A stretch of DNA of 39,662 nucleotides, from assembly GCA_035279525.1 (NCBI GenBank), contig DATEHQ010000047.1:1-39662 (forward strand). The letters are read 5' to 3'. Made by a program: the position numbers and the translations under genes. The notes under the pieces were generated by a model, which worked only from the letters and a program-made list of their open reading frames with translations, had not been told where the DNA came from and ran no database searches. Below, piece after piece: positions 29,671 to 38,223 of this stretch (position 1 is the stretch's first letter; each line of letters starts with the position of its first letter). The DNA comes from DATEHQ01 sp035279525. Its GTDB lineage: Bacteria; Chloroflexota; Dormibacteria; Dormibacterales; Dormibacteraceae.

Positions 29671-31626
29671 TCAGGTGCGTGTAGCGCCGATGGCCGCGAG
29701 CGCGCTCGGATTTTCGAGCGATGACAGGTCACCAGGGTCTTTGCCTGTGTAGACCGAGCGCACGACGCGGCGCAGGATCTTCGCGTTGCGCGTCCGCGGC
29801 AGGTCGGTCACGAAATGGACGGCCTTCGGCCGCAGCGGCTTACCCAGGGCGGTGGCCACCAGGTCTTGCAGCTCGGTGGACAGCGCATCGGTGGCGGTGC
29901 GGTTGGGACGCAGGATGACAAAACAGACCAGGGCCTCACCCTTCAGCTCGTCGGGCACTCCGATCGCCGCCGCCTCCGCGACCATGGGGTGGCCGACCAG
30001 GATCGACTCGACCTCCGCCGGGCCCAGACGCTTGCCGGCGACCTTGATCGTGTCATCGGATCGCCCGAGGACGTACCAGAGCCCGTCCTCCGGGTCGACG
30101 TAAGCCCAATCGCCGTGCACCCAGACTCCATCGAAACGGCTCCAGTAGGTGTCCAGGTACCGCTGCCGGTCGCCCCAGAAGCCGCGGGTCATGCCTGGCC
30201 ATGGATTGCGGAGCACCAGCTCGCCCACCTCGCCCCGCACCGAGTTACCTTCGGCATCGAGCACGTCGGCGGCCATCCCGGGCAGCGGACCGGCGAACGA
30301 GCACGGACGCAGGTGGGTGATCACGTTGCCGCACAGGATCCCGCCCGAGATCTCGGTTCCGCCGGTGTAGTTGATGATCGGCAGGCGGCCGCCGCCGATG
30401 TGCTGGAAGAACCAGTGGAACGGCTCGGGGTTCCACGGCTCCCCGGTGCCGCCGAGGATGCGCAGGCTCGACAGGTCGTGGTGGGCCGGCACCTCGTCGC
30501 CGTGGGTCATCAGGCCGCGGACGAGGGTGGGGGAGACGCCGAGCACGGTGACCCTGTGCCGCTCCACCATCCGCCACAGCCGGTTGGCCGCGGGATAGTC
30601 GGGCGTACCCTCGTAGAGCACCATCGTGCCGCCGAGGATCAGCGTGCCGAAGATGAGCCAGGGGCCCATCATCCAGCCGAGGTCGGTGTACCAGAAGACG
30701 ATGTCGTCCCGGCCGACGTCGAACCCGTGCGCCATGTCCTGCGCGGCCTTGATCGGGAATCCTCCGTGCACATGGACGGTCCCCTTGGGCTTGCCTGTGG
30801 TGCCGGAGGTGTAGATGATCATCATCGGGTCCTCGGGGTCGAGCTCGTGCGTCGTCGCGCGGTCGGGGTCGTCCTCGAGCAGCACCTCCCAGACCTGGTC
30901 GCGGCCGTGCGTCCACGGGATCTCTCGCACGACGCGGCGATGGACGATCACCCTGGTCACGCTCGGGCAGCTCACGAGGGCCTTGTCGGCCGTCTCCTTC
31001 ATGGGCACGACCTGGCCGCGGCGGTAAAAGCCATCAGCGCAGATCAGCACCTTCGCCTCGCCGTCGCGCAGGCGAGTCGCAATCGCCTCCGCGCCGTAGC
31101 CGGAGAACAGGGGGATGATGACCGCACCGATCTTCACCACGGCCAGCACCGAAACGGCGACCTCGGGGCACATCGGAAGGAAGATGCCGACCCGATCACC
31201 CGGTCTCACGCCAAGCCTGCGGAGCGCGCCGGCCAGGCGGCATACCTGCTGGTCGAGCTCGCCATAGGAGAGCGTGCGCACCTCGCCGGGCTCGCCTTCC
31301 CAGATCACCGCGGGCTTGTCGTGGAACTCCCGGTCGCGATGACGGTCGAGGCAGCTCTGGACGATGTTCATGCGCGCGCCTCTCCACCATGTCGCCCACG
31401 GCTTTCCCTTAGATAGGTCGACCACCTTGTCGTAATGGCGGTAGAACGCGATGTCGATGTCCCTGACAGCCGCATCCCAGAACCACTCGATGTCGTCGTC
31501 CGCGCGCTTCAGCAGCTCGTTGTATGTCTCGATGCCGTTGCTGTCCATGAATCGCTTGAGCCGGCTCTTCTCGATGACCTCGGGACTGGGTTCCCAGATC
31601 ACATCGCCGATGACGACGGGCTGCAC
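29671..31626 (-). CDS. AMP-forming acyl-CoA synthetase, acetyl-CoA synthetase-like
   Basis: 651 residues, ANL superfamily, length and N-terminus of the Acs group. The N-terminal ACAS-type domain is followed by the P-loop MIIYTSGTTGKPKG (about residue 274), the adenylate motif YTGGTEISGG, GVWVHGDWAYVDPEDG, and the hinge GRSDDTIKVAGKRLGP. The catalytic Lys region is LPRTRNAKILRR near the C-terminus, a site known to be acetylated in Acs. It activates acetate or another short acid to its CoA ester. Whether acetate is the substrate cannot be told; acetoacetate and propionate are alternatives. It is convergent with the DsrE-family gene and divergent from a small hypothetical gene. Confidence 0.9.
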   Translation of the reverse strand: MQPVVIGDVIWEPSPEVIEKSRLKRFMDSNGIETYNELLKRADDDIEWFWDAAVRDIDIAFYRHYDKVVDLSKGKPWATWWRGARMNIVQSCLDRHRDREFHDKPAVIWEGEPGEVRTLSYGELDQQVCRLAGALRRLGVRPGDRVGIFLPMCPEVAVSVLAVVKIGAVIIPLFSGYGAEAIATRLRDGEAKVLICADGFYRRGQVVPMKETADKALVSCPSVTRVIVHRRVVREIPWTHGRDQVWEVLLEDDPDRATTHELDPEDPMMIIYTSGTTGKPKGTVHVHGGFPIKAAQDMAHGFDVGRDDIVFWYTDLGWMMGPWLIFGTLILGGTMVLYEGTPDYPAANRLWRMVERHRVTVLGVSPTLVRGLMTHGDEVPAHHDLSSLRILGGTGEPWNPEPFHWFFQHIGGGRLPIINYTGGTEISGGILCGNVITHLRPCSFAGPLPGMAADVLDAEGNSVRGEVGELVLRNPWPGMTRGFWGDRQRYLDTYWSRFDGVWVHGDWAYVDPEDGLWYVLGRSDDTIKVAGKRLGPAEVESILVGHPMVAEAAAIGVPDELKGEALVCFVILRPNRTATDALSTELQDLVATALGKPLRPKAVHFVTDLPRTRNAKILRRVVRSVYTGKDPGDLSSLENPSALAAIGATRT

Positions 31627-31646
31627 GCGTCTATTGTCTCTGCACG

Positions 31647-31886
31647 ATGCAGAGACTGCCCGAAGACTTCGCGTCGATGCTGGCGAACGTGGTCGAGCCG
31701 GGCTCGCACCAGGTGGCCGCGGAGGTCATCCAGGCCGCGACGTCGCTCGACGACGCTCAGCTCCGCATGTTCCTGCGGCGGTTCGCGGCGAGGGTTCGTG
31801 AGTCGGCCGCTCCGGTCACCGGCGAAGAGCTGAGAGTATTTCTTGACGCGGCGCGGGGACTCGGCGGCTCCGCAGGCGCCCCTTGA
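31647..31886 (+). CDS. Hypothetical small protein
   Basis: 79 residues, not recognised. Predicted mainly helical (QVAAEVIQAATSLDDAQLRMFLRRFAARV). Divergent from the acyl-CoA synthetase with a 20-base gap and no clear Shine-Dalgarno. Its last 71 bases overlap the convergent gene at 31816-32451. The protein-like composition favours a real gene, but the evidence is thin. Confidence 0.45.
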   Translation: MQRLPEDFASMLANVVEPGSHQVAAEVIQAATSLDDAQLRMFLRRFAARVRESAAPVTGEELRVFLDAARGLGGSAGAP

Positions 31887-32451
31887 GCAGCTCAGCCTCC
31901 TCGACCAGGTCCCAGTAGTTCGCCCACGCCGCCCGGGCCACCGCCAGCGCGGCCAGGGGCTTGAACCGCTCGCGCGCCGCGCGTACGGCCTGCTGCTGCG
32001 CGTAACACCAGCGATCCCAACCTCGCTCGACTGTGCACTCGACCAGGGCGATCCACTCGTCCTCGTCTGCGCACGACGTGGGAGAAGGCAGCGTCAGCAC
32101 CTTCCACTTTCGGTCGTCGACGACCAGGGTGACGATCGGTTGGCCGCCGGGCCTGCCTGAGTGACCGTTCGGGCGCGGGTTGTTCGGATTGGCCGCCATC
32201 AACCGCTGCTGCACCGCAAAGACGAGGTCGTGCACGGCGTCGAGGGTCGCGGGCGGCACCGGCGGATTGCGCCGCCCGAGCCGAACCTGCAGGGCCTGGA
32301 TCGCCTCGCGCAGGCGAGGCGGTGCCTCGCTCCGGTCGGCGAGCCGGAGGAGCTCCAGGTCGTCGAGCAGGGCGTCCGATTCGGCGAGCAGGGATCGGCG
32401 GCGCGACTCGAGCGCCTGTGTTGCTTCGACGGTGATCGTCGCGGTGGCCAT
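31816..32451 (-). CDS. Hypothetical protein, coiled-coil N-terminus
   Basis: 211 residues, not recognised. The first 90 residues are helical and charged (RRRSLLAESDALLDDLELLR, LREAIQALQVRLGRR), then a short Pro/Asn/Gly linker, then a folded-looking domain with VTLVVDDRKWKVLTLP, two tryptophan-rich stretches (ERGWDRWCYAQQQ, AAWANYWDLVEEAE) and a basic end. No signal peptide or membrane helix. It is divergent from the Tad operon (cpaB at 32588), so it could share the operator-like site at 32539-32560, but nothing ties its function to pili. Confidence 0.6.
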   Translation of the reverse strand: MATATITVEATQALESRRRSLLAESDALLDDLELLRLADRSEAPPRLREAIQALQVRLGRRNPPVPPATLDAVHDLVFAVQQRLMAANPNNPRPNGHSGRPGGQPIVTLVVDDRKWKVLTLPSPTSCADEDEWIALVECTVERGWDRWCYAQQQAVRAARERFKPLAALAVARAAWANYWDLVEEAELLKGRLRSRRVPAPRQEILSALRR

Positions 32452-32538
32452 GGCGCGAGCACGATATCCACTGGCGGCCTACCTTGTCAACCAATCATTT
32501 ACAGCCTCTTTTGTTGGTGGGTGGCCCACGTACGACTT

Positions 32539-32560
32539 CTTAACAACCTGGGTTGTGAAG
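32539..32560. promoter_or_regulatory. Operator-like palindrome upstream of the Tad pilus operon
   Basis: CTT-A-ACAACC-TG-GGTTGT-G-AAG is a 22-base interrupted palindrome; the core ACAACC-TG-GGTTGT (32543-32556) is perfect. It lies 28 bases before the cpaB start, so it may cover the transcription start. No convincing -35/-10 pair was found near it (a TTGTCA at 32484 is the closest candidate). Confidence 0.5.
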
Positions 32561-32587
32561 CATGACCCGCGCCACTAACTTCGCGGC

Positions 32588-33208
32588 ATGGTCAAGAGAT
32601 GGATCGCCGCGGGGCTGGCGCTGGCGGCGAGCGCTGCGGTCAGTGTCAGCGTGATGGTGGCGGGCGACCCGAATCGCGGCAGCGTCGAAGTGCTCGCCGC
32701 GGCCCGCGACATCCCGGTCGGGACGGCGGTCGACCTGGACTCGATCGCGTTCGTCCGCTTCGGCGCGGCTGCACCGCTCCCCTCCCTGTTCACCCGTCGC
32801 GACGAAGGAGCTGTCGCCGGGCTGCGCGCGACGCACGACCTGGCGCCGGGTCAGCTGATCCAGCGGACCGATGTGGCCCCTGCCGATGCGTCGCCTGATC
32901 GAAGGCTCGTCTTCATCCCGGTCAAGGACACCCCGCCCGTCGTGCCGGGCGCAAGGGTGGACTTGATGGTCATCACAGGTGGCGCCGGCGGCCCCGCGGT
33001 GCAGCCGTTCGCGCTCGGGGTCGAGGTTCGGGATTCCACCTCATCCGGCCTGGTGGTGGTCGTGCCCGCGAACAAGGCCGCGGCCTTCGTCTACGCGGGA
33101 AGCGCGATGCAGCTGACAGCCGTGATCGCCGAGCCGGGGTTCACCCAGGGCCTCGAGGTCCCGGTCTCCAGCGACCGGGAGGCGATCGACATCGCCGCTG
33201 CGCCGTGA
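32588..33208 (+). CDS. cpaB: CpaB/RcpC-like Flp pilus assembly protein (SAF domain)
   Basis: 206 residues. An N-terminal membrane helix (WIAAGLALAASAAVSVSVMV) is followed by a SAF domain: VEVLAAARDIPVGTAVDLD at about residues 33-51 and LAPGQLIQRTDV near 92, then a second beta domain (PVVPGARVDLMVI). This is the layout of CpaB/RcpC, the periplasmic or wall-side pilus assembly factor. It opens a seven-gene operon and overlaps tadA by 4 bases (GTGA). Start ATG 32588 has no strong Shine-Dalgarno. Confidence 0.88.
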   Translation: MVKRWIAAGLALAASAAVSVSVMVAGDPNRGSVEVLAAARDIPVGTAVDLDSIAFVRFGAAAPLPSLFTRRDEGAVAGLRATHDLAPGQLIQRTDVAPADASPDRRLVFIPVKDTPPVVPGARVDLMVITGGAGGPAVQPFALGVEVRDSTSSGLVVVVPANKAAAFVYAGSAMQLTAVIAEPGFTQGLEVPVSSDREAIDIAAAP

Positions 33209-34482
33209 GCGCGGTTGGCGAGCTCGACGTCGAAGGCCGCGTGCTCGCGAAAGTGGAGGCCAAGCTCGCGGTGGAGCTGGCGCGGCGCGAACGGACGAGG
33301 CTGCGAGTCGACGACCAGCAATGGATCTACGAACTGGTCGGGCGCCTGGTCGCGACGGAGCACCTCGAGCCCGCCGAGTCGGAGCGCGTGTGGCGGCGGA
33401 TCTTCGCCGCCGTGACGCCGCTCGGGCCCCTGGCCGAGCACCTCGCCGATCCCGAGGTGGAGGAGGTTCGCATCAATGGCGCCGGCGCTTGCTTTGTCTT
33501 TCGCGGCGGGCGGCGCGAGTCGATTGCGCCGCCTTTCGACGATGAGGCGGCACTGATCGAGCTCGTGCAGTGGTACACGGACGGCACGGCCGCCGCCAGG
33601 CTCGACCGGGCGAGCCCGACGGTGACGATGACGCTTCCAGAAGGAAGCCGGCTGCATGCCGCCCTGTCTCCGCCGGCCCACCCGATGAGCGTCACCATCC
33701 GCCGGCACCTGCCCGCGCGCTTCGGCGGCCTAGCCTCGCTCGAGGCGGCACGCTTCCTTCCTGCCGCGCTACGGCCGTTGCTCGAAGCAGCCGTCGCGGG
33801 GCGGCTCAACATCCTCATCGCGGGCGGCGCGGGCGCGGGCAAGACGACCTTCATGCGCGTGCTCGCGCGGCTCATCGGCGAGGACGAGCGTGTGGTCACG
33901 ATCGAAGACCAGGCCGAGCTCCACCTCTGGCGCGAGCTGCCTGACTGCATCGCGCTCGAAGGCAGGCCGCCGAACAGCGAGGGTCGCGGCGGCATCACGA
34001 TCCAGATGCTCGTGCACGAAGCCCTGCGCATGTCCCCCGACAGGATCGTGATCGGAGAGGTGCGCGGCGGCGAAGCCCTCGACCTGCTCGACGCGATGAA
34101 CACCGGCCACCCGGGCTCCGTGTGCACGATCCACGCCGACAGCCCACGCGAAACTGTTCCGCGCCTCGTCCGGTTGGCCCTCCGCAACCCGCAGGCGCCG
34201 CGGACGGAGGTCGTGATCGCGGAGGTGATGAACACCGTCGACCTGGTGCTCTACGCGGGGATCGTCCGCGACGGTGCGGGCAGACGCGAGCGCCGCCTCG
34301 TCTCGGCTGGGTGCGTGAGCGGTGTGGACGACGGCCGCTTCTCGGTGCAGGAGCTGATCACGTGGGGAGCCGATGACGAGTGGCACCGTGTCGGCTCACC
34401 CGCGGCCATGCCGGAGCGGGTCTGGTCGAAGCTGTCCCGGGTTTGCGATCCCGCGCGCCTGCTGGACGGCTTCGATGCGTGA
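33205..34482 (+). CDS. tadA: TadA/CpaF secretion ATPase
   Basis: 425 residues, hexameric motor of the Tad pilus in the type II/IV secretion ATPase family. The Walker A loop is AGGAGAGKTT (206-215), preceded by NILI; the Walker B/His-box region is RMSPDRIVIGEVRGGEALDL (partly quoted: IVIGEVRGGEALD), and NTGHPGSVCTIHAD is the Walker B-proximal His motif. The N-terminal domain is shorter than in some CpaF proteins. Start GTG 33205 overlaps the cpaB stop; the 3' end overlaps tadB by 8 bases. It powers pilin polymerisation at the inner face of the membrane. Confidence 0.95.
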   Translation: MSAVGELDVEGRVLAKVEAKLAVELARRERTRLRVDDQQWIYELVGRLVATEHLEPAESERVWRRIFAAVTPLGPLAEHLADPEVEEVRINGAGACFVFRGGRRESIAPPFDDEAALIELVQWYTDGTAAARLDRASPTVTMTLPEGSRLHAALSPPAHPMSVTIRRHLPARFGGLASLEAARFLPAALRPLLEAAVAGRLNILIAGGAGAGKTTFMRVLARLIGEDERVVTIEDQAELHLWRELPDCIALEGRPPNSEGRGGITIQMLVHEALRMSPDRIVIGEVRGGEALDLLDAMNTGHPGSVCTIHADSPRETVPRLVRLALRNPQAPRTEVVIAEVMNTVDLVLYAGIVRDGAGRRERRLVSAGCVSGVDDGRFSVQELITWGADDEWHRVGSPAAMPERVWSKLSRVCDPARLLDGFDA

Positions 34483-35359
34483 GATCGTCTCCTCGATCTT
34501 CGCGGGCTTCGGCGTGTTGATCGCCATCCTCATCGTCACCAGGCCGGCGTTGGGCTCGCAGGCTCCTGGATGGGCGAGGCGGCCGCTGGAGCGTTGGTGG
34601 TCGAGGCGCGAGGCGCTGACGCGGGACGCCGCGATTCCAGGTCTCGGTCCGGCGCGCTTGATCGCCGTCGAGGCGGCCGCGGCGATGGCGTGCGGTCTCG
34701 GCGCGGTGGCCATCACCGGCCTGAATGTGCTCGCCGTGGCGGGCCTGGCCGGTGGCGCCTCGCTCATGCATGCGGCCGTCGCCGCGCGTGCCCGGCGCCG
34801 CCGAACCGAACGCCAGGACGCCGTGCTCGACGCGGTGCGGATGCTCCGCCAGCTGCTCGAGGTCGGCGCCACGAGCATCACCCAGGCGATCGGAATCCTG
34901 GCCGAGCGTGGTCCGCTGCCGCTCAGGGCTGAGTTTCGAAGCATTGCAGGCAAGTCGGTCGGAAGAAGAGAGGCGTGGAGGCAGGCGCGTGACCGGATCG
35001 CGGAGCCGCTTTTCGACATGCTTGCGGCCGCCGTCTTGATCCAGAAGCCCGCCGGAGGCGAGCTCGCGCCGCTCTTCGCCCAGCTCGAGGTGACGGTGAC
35101 CGCGGCGCAGGAAGTCGAGCGGGAGGCGCGCGCGCTCCAGGCGCAGGCGCGCTCCGCGTCGACCATGATCGTCGCCCTGCCGATCGTGTTCCTGGTCATC
35201 CTCTCGGCTCTCCGCAGCCCTTACCTCGATGCTTTTCGCCGGCCGCCAGGTGAGCTGTTCCTGCTGTCGATGCTCTTGGTCATGGCCGCCGGGTACGCGT
35301 CGATGCGCCGGCTGCTCGAGCTCTCCGGTCTGCAGCGGGTGAGACTGAACGATGCCTGA
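34475..35359 (+). CDS. tadB: TadB-like pilus platform protein (T2SSF domain)
   Basis: 294 residues from ATG 34475, which overlaps tadA by 8 bases; the frame is open further upstream but that is inside tadA. Hydrophobic helices occur near residues 8-22, 60-90 and, in the C-terminal third, TMIVALPIVFLVILSAL and PGELFLLSMLLVMAAGY. The cytoplasmic T2SSF region contains LRQLLEVGATSITQAIGILAER (partly quoted: LLEVGATSITQAIG). With TadC it forms the membrane platform of the Tad system. The 3' end overlaps tadC by 8 bases. Confidence 0.88.
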   Translation: MREIVSSIFAGFGVLIAILIVTRPALGSQAPGWARRPLERWWSRREALTRDAAIPGLGPARLIAVEAAAAMACGLGAVAITGLNVLAVAGLAGGASLMHAAVAARARRRRTERQDAVLDAVRMLRQLLEVGATSITQAIGILAERGPLPLRAEFRSIAGKSVGRREAWRQARDRIAEPLFDMLAAAVLIQKPAGGELAPLFAQLEVTVTAAQEVEREARALQAQARSASTMIVALPIVFLVILSALRSPYLDAFRRPPGELFLLSMLLVMAAGYASMRRLLELSGLQRVRLNDA

Positions 35360-36158
35360 CGGTCATGGGCTTGCCGCCGTCGCGGCCGGCTTGCTGTGTG
35401 GCGGTGGGGTGCTGCTCGCGATTGCCGATGCGCCCTCGCGTCGCCTGTGGCGTCTGTCTTCATCGTTGCGCTTGACCCATTCGATGCACGATCGCGCGCG
35501 CGGTGCGTGGTCCGCCGCCAGGATGGCTTTCGAACGTGCCGGCTGGCGCCAACCGCCTGGCCGCGTGGTCGCGGTCGCGCTCGCGCCGGCGATGGTCCTG
35601 TCAGTCGGGCTGGGTCTGATCGCAGCGGTCCTCGTCCCGTTCGGATTCGCAGTCGGCGCTGCCCTGTTCGTGCTCGCGCTGGCTTCCGCCATCGACCGGC
35701 GGCGCCGGCGCCTGGCCGGTGAGCTTGTCCCTTTGCTCGAGCTGTTCACCCTCGAGCTGAGCTCCGGTGGCGGCGCGCTCCAGGCGCTGGGGTCGGTTTC
35801 GATGCAGGTCGACGGGGAGCTCGCCGGCGCGCTGCGCCTGATGCTGATCGCGGCGCAGGTGGGCGGGTCGCAGTCCTTCGAGACGAGGTTGCTGGGTTAC
35901 GCCGAGCGCGTCCAGCTTCCTGCCCTGAGCACCCTTGCGACGATCCTCGGCGCCAACCGAGACTTCGGCACCGGCGTCACGCAGGGCGTGAGGGCGCTTG
36001 CCACCGACCTGCGGCGGGCGCAGCGTCGAGACCTGATCATGCAGAGCCGTCGTGCGCTCAACCACGTGCTGCTTCCTGCCGCGGTCGGCGTGCTGCTTCC
36101 GTTTCTGGGCGTGCTGATGTTCCCGGCCGTGTCGGTGCTGCAGCACAGCCTGCGCTGA
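35352..36158 (+). CDS. tadC: TadC-like pilus platform protein (T2SSF domain)
   Basis: 268 residues, second T2SSF-type platform protein. Helices near residues 5-25, 72-95 and 96-115 (APAMVLSVGLGLIAAVLVPF), and a C-terminal one (HVLLPAAVGVLLPFLGVLMF). The T2SSF core has LVPLLELFTLELSSGGG and ATILGANRDFGTGVTQGVRA. Start ATG 35352 overlaps tadB by 8 bases. Follows tadB as in other Tad operons and is followed 6 bases later by the first tadE-like gene. Confidence 0.87.
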   Translation: MPDGHGLAAVAAGLLCGGGVLLAIADAPSRRLWRLSSSLRLTHSMHDRARGAWSAARMAFERAGWRQPPGRVVAVALAPAMVLSVGLGLIAAVLVPFGFAVGAALFVLALASAIDRRRRRLAGELVPLLELFTLELSSGGGALQALGSVSMQVDGELAGALRLMLIAAQVGGSQSFETRLLGYAERVQLPALSTLATILGANRDFGTGVTQGVRALATDLRRAQRRDLIMQSRRALNHVLLPAAVGVLLPFLGVLMFPAVSVLQHSLR

Positions 36159-36164
36159 GCGCCC

Positions 36165-36569
36165 ATGCGCGGTACAGCCCTCATGGAGTTCGCGCTCGCG
36201 TGGCCGATTGCGCTCCTGTTGGTGCTGGCATGCGTCGAGCTCTCGGTCTGGGAGGTCGAGTCCTACGCGGCGCGAAGTGCGGCCCTGGCGGCCGCCCGCG
36301 CGGCCGCGGCCGCTCCCTTCGATCCACGCCTCGCGGAAACCGTGGCCCTGCACGCGCTGGCACCGAGCCTGGCCGGAGCGCCGGCCGCGGCGTGGTGCCC
36401 GGGGCGCGGTTTAACACCGCACGGCGTATGGGTCTGCGCCAGCGACCGGGGCAACGCGGTCGAGGTCTCGATCGGCGGGCAGGTGCCGGCGCTGGTCCCG
36501 CTGTTCGGTGGGAGCGGTCTTCCGCTTCACGCCGACGCCTTGGTGGACAAGGAGCGATTCGTCCGTTGA
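36165..36569 (+). CDS. tadE: TadE-like pseudopilin (right operon, first copy)
   Basis: 134 residues. The N-terminus RGTALMEFALAWPIALLLVLA is the TadE_N prepilin helix with Glu5-type residue, followed by an exported domain containing two cysteines (WCPGRG, VWVCAS) that could form a disulfide. Starts 6 bases after tadC; stop overlaps the next gene (TTGA). Likely a minor pilin or pilin-assembly factor. Confidence 0.85.
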   Translation: MRGTALMEFALAWPIALLLVLACVELSVWEVESYAARSAALAAARAAAAAPFDPRLAETVALHALAPSLAGAPAAAWCPGRGLTPHGVWVCASDRGNAVEVSIGGQVPALVPLFGGSGLPLHADALVDKERFVR

Positions 36570-36970
36570 CCCGGGGTCAGTCTCTGGTCGAGCTCGCGAT
36601 CTGCGCTCCGCTGGTGATGCTCCTGGCCATGGGCGCGGTTTCCCTTGTCCACCTGGCTGAGTCGCGGGAGGGACTCGAGGCGGCGACTCAGGCTGCGGTC
36701 GCGGCCGCCGCGCGCGCACCCGATCCGGTGTCGGCAAGGAGGGCCGCGCGTGACGTGTTCACTTCGATGGTCGGTGGTTTTCCGCTCACGGCGCCGACCC
36801 TCCGGCTGAGCCTGGGTGACTTCGCCCGCGGCGGACGGATCGTCGCCGAGTCGAGCGCCACCGTGGACCTGGCGTGGGGTGGGCTGCCCGGCATACCGGG
36901 TCATATGACGCTGAACGCCACGGCCGAATCGCTCGTCGAACAGTGGCGTTCGCACGCATCACCCGCATGA
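36566..36970 (+). CDS. TadE-like/TadF pseudopilin (right operon, second copy)
   Basis: 134 residues from TTG 36566, which overlaps the previous stop by 4 bases. The N-terminus LTRGQSLVELAICAPLVMLL is again the TadE_N helix, then an exported part with QAAVAAAARAPDPVSARRAA and beta strands. No cysteines in the exported part, unlike the first copy. Stop overlaps the tadG-like start by 3 bases (ATGA). Confidence 0.82.
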   Translation: MTRGQSLVELAICAPLVMLLAMGAVSLVHLAESREGLEAATQAAVAAAARAPDPVSARRAARDVFTSMVGGFPLTAPTLRLSLGDFARGGRIVAESSATVDLAWGGLPGIPGHMTLNATAESLVEQWRSHASPA

Positions 36971-37410
36971 CCACGCAGCGAGGCCAGGTCCTGGCGTTCT
37001 TCGGGCTGGTTATGCCGATCGTCCTCATCCCGATAGTCGCGTATGCGATCGACGCAGCCGCCCTGGGCACTCGAGCGGCGGGGCTTCAGGCGGCGGCCGC
37101 TCAGGCGGCCGAGGCGGCGGCGCAGCAGGTCGATGCAGTCGCGCTGCGGGCAAGCGGCACGCTGGCGATCGATCCCAGCGCCGCCAGAATGGTCGCGCAG
37201 GATGCCCTGCAGGCCGAAGAGCCGGCCGCCGTGCTTCGCCAGGTTTCCGTCGCGAGCACGGGTGTGACGGTGGTGGCGACCGAAGACGTCGTCCTCCCTT
37301 TTCCGTGGTTCGAGAGCAAGGCCAGCCTGCTGGCGCGCGTGACGGCGCGGCTCGTGCCGGGTTACGACAGTCCCAGCAGCCGCCTGCCGTTGCCGAGCAA
37401 CACCTTCTGA
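36967..37410 (+). CDS. TadG-like pilus protein (right operon, last gene)
   Basis: 147 residues from ATG 36967; the frame is open from 36874 but that lies inside the previous gene. The pattern RGQVLAFFGLVMPIVLIPIV plus AIDAAALGTRAAGLQAAAAQ matches the Tad domain (TadG-like membrane anchor) with a short exported tail. It is much shorter than the 818-residue paralogue at 19550. Its last 49 bases overlap the convergent amidohydrolase gene. Last gene of the operon. Confidence 0.78.
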   Translation: MTTQRGQVLAFFGLVMPIVLIPIVAYAIDAAALGTRAAGLQAAAAQAAEAAAQQVDAVALRASGTLAIDPSAARMVAQDALQAEEPAAVLRQVSVASTGVTVVATEDVVLPFPWFESKASLLARVTARLVPGYDSPSSRLPLPSNTF

Positions 37411-38204
37411 AGCGCCGCGTCCGGGAATTCCAGCGACTGGAGTTCGTCAAGGCAGCGTTGCGGTGAGATGAAGGGGTAGTCGCTACCGAAGACGAACTGG
37501 TCCTGCAGCCGCCCCTTCATGTCGCGCATCACCTCGGCCGGGATGTAGCGCGGCGCCCAGCCCGAGATGTCGATGTGGATGTTGGTCTTGTGCAGCGCCA
37601 TCGCGAGCAGCTCCAGGTGCCACGGATAGCCGAAGTGTGCGGCGATGATCTTGAGGTCCGGGAAAGCCGCGGCCGGTGCGTCGAGCCGGATCGGTCGTGC
37701 GTAATCGAGCCGGATGCCCTGGCCGCCGGGCTGGCCCGCGCCGATGCCGCTCGTCCCGGTGTGAAACAGCACGATGAGGTCGAGCTCCTCGCACCGCTCG
37801 TACAGCGGAAAGTACCTCTCTTCGTCCGGCGCGAATGCCTGCAGCGAAGGATGGAGCTTGACACCCTTCAAGCCGAGGCCGGCGATCCGCTCCAGCTCCT
37901 CCACCGCCGTCTCTCCCTTCAGCGGGTCCACGCTGCCGAAGCCCGCGAATGCCTTCGGGTGGTCGCGGACCGCCTGAGCGACCAGCTCGTTCGGCACGCG
38001 CGGCCGTGCCGTCGCGGTCTCGGCGTCCCAGGCGAGCAGCACGGCGAGCACATCCATCTCCTCGTAGTCACGGGCCAGCTCCTCGAGAGTGCGCCGCGCG
38101 ACCTTGGATCGGAAGTACACCTCGGCCGCCTCGACGTAACCGCGCATCGAGACGTCCAGCCACTCGGGGGTCGGCAGGTGGACATGGAAGTCGATGGCTT
38201 TCAT
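37362..38204 (-). CDS. Amidohydrolase_2 family metal-dependent hydrolase
   Basis: 280 residues from ATG 38204. Metal ligands are visible: IDFHVHLPTPEW (HxH), FHTGTSG, AAHFGYPW (His) and FGSDYPF (Asp), the pattern of the amidohydrolase_2 / ACMSD-like group. The central part (GLGLKGVKLHPSLQAF) is also typical. Members decarboxylate or hydrolyse aromatic acids; the substrate is unknown. The frame is open to 38306 with an ATG at 38225, but the shorter start puts HxH at residue 6 as usual. Divergent from mobA by 19 bases; convergent with the tad operon. Confidence 0.88.
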   Translation of the reverse strand: MKAIDFHVHLPTPEWLDVSMRGYVEAAEVYFRSKVARRTLEELARDYEEMDVLAVLLAWDAETATARPRVPNELVAQAVRDHPKAFAGFGSVDPLKGETAVEELERIAGLGLKGVKLHPSLQAFAPDEERYFPLYERCEELDLIVLFHTGTSGIGAGQPGGQGIRLDYARPIRLDAPAAAFPDLKIIAAHFGYPWHLELLAMALHKTNIHIDISGWAPRYIPAEVMRDMKGRLQDQFVFGSDYPFISPQRCLDELQSLEFPDAALQKVLLGNGRRLLGLS

Positions 38205-38223
38205 CGCGCGATCATTGTCAAAC

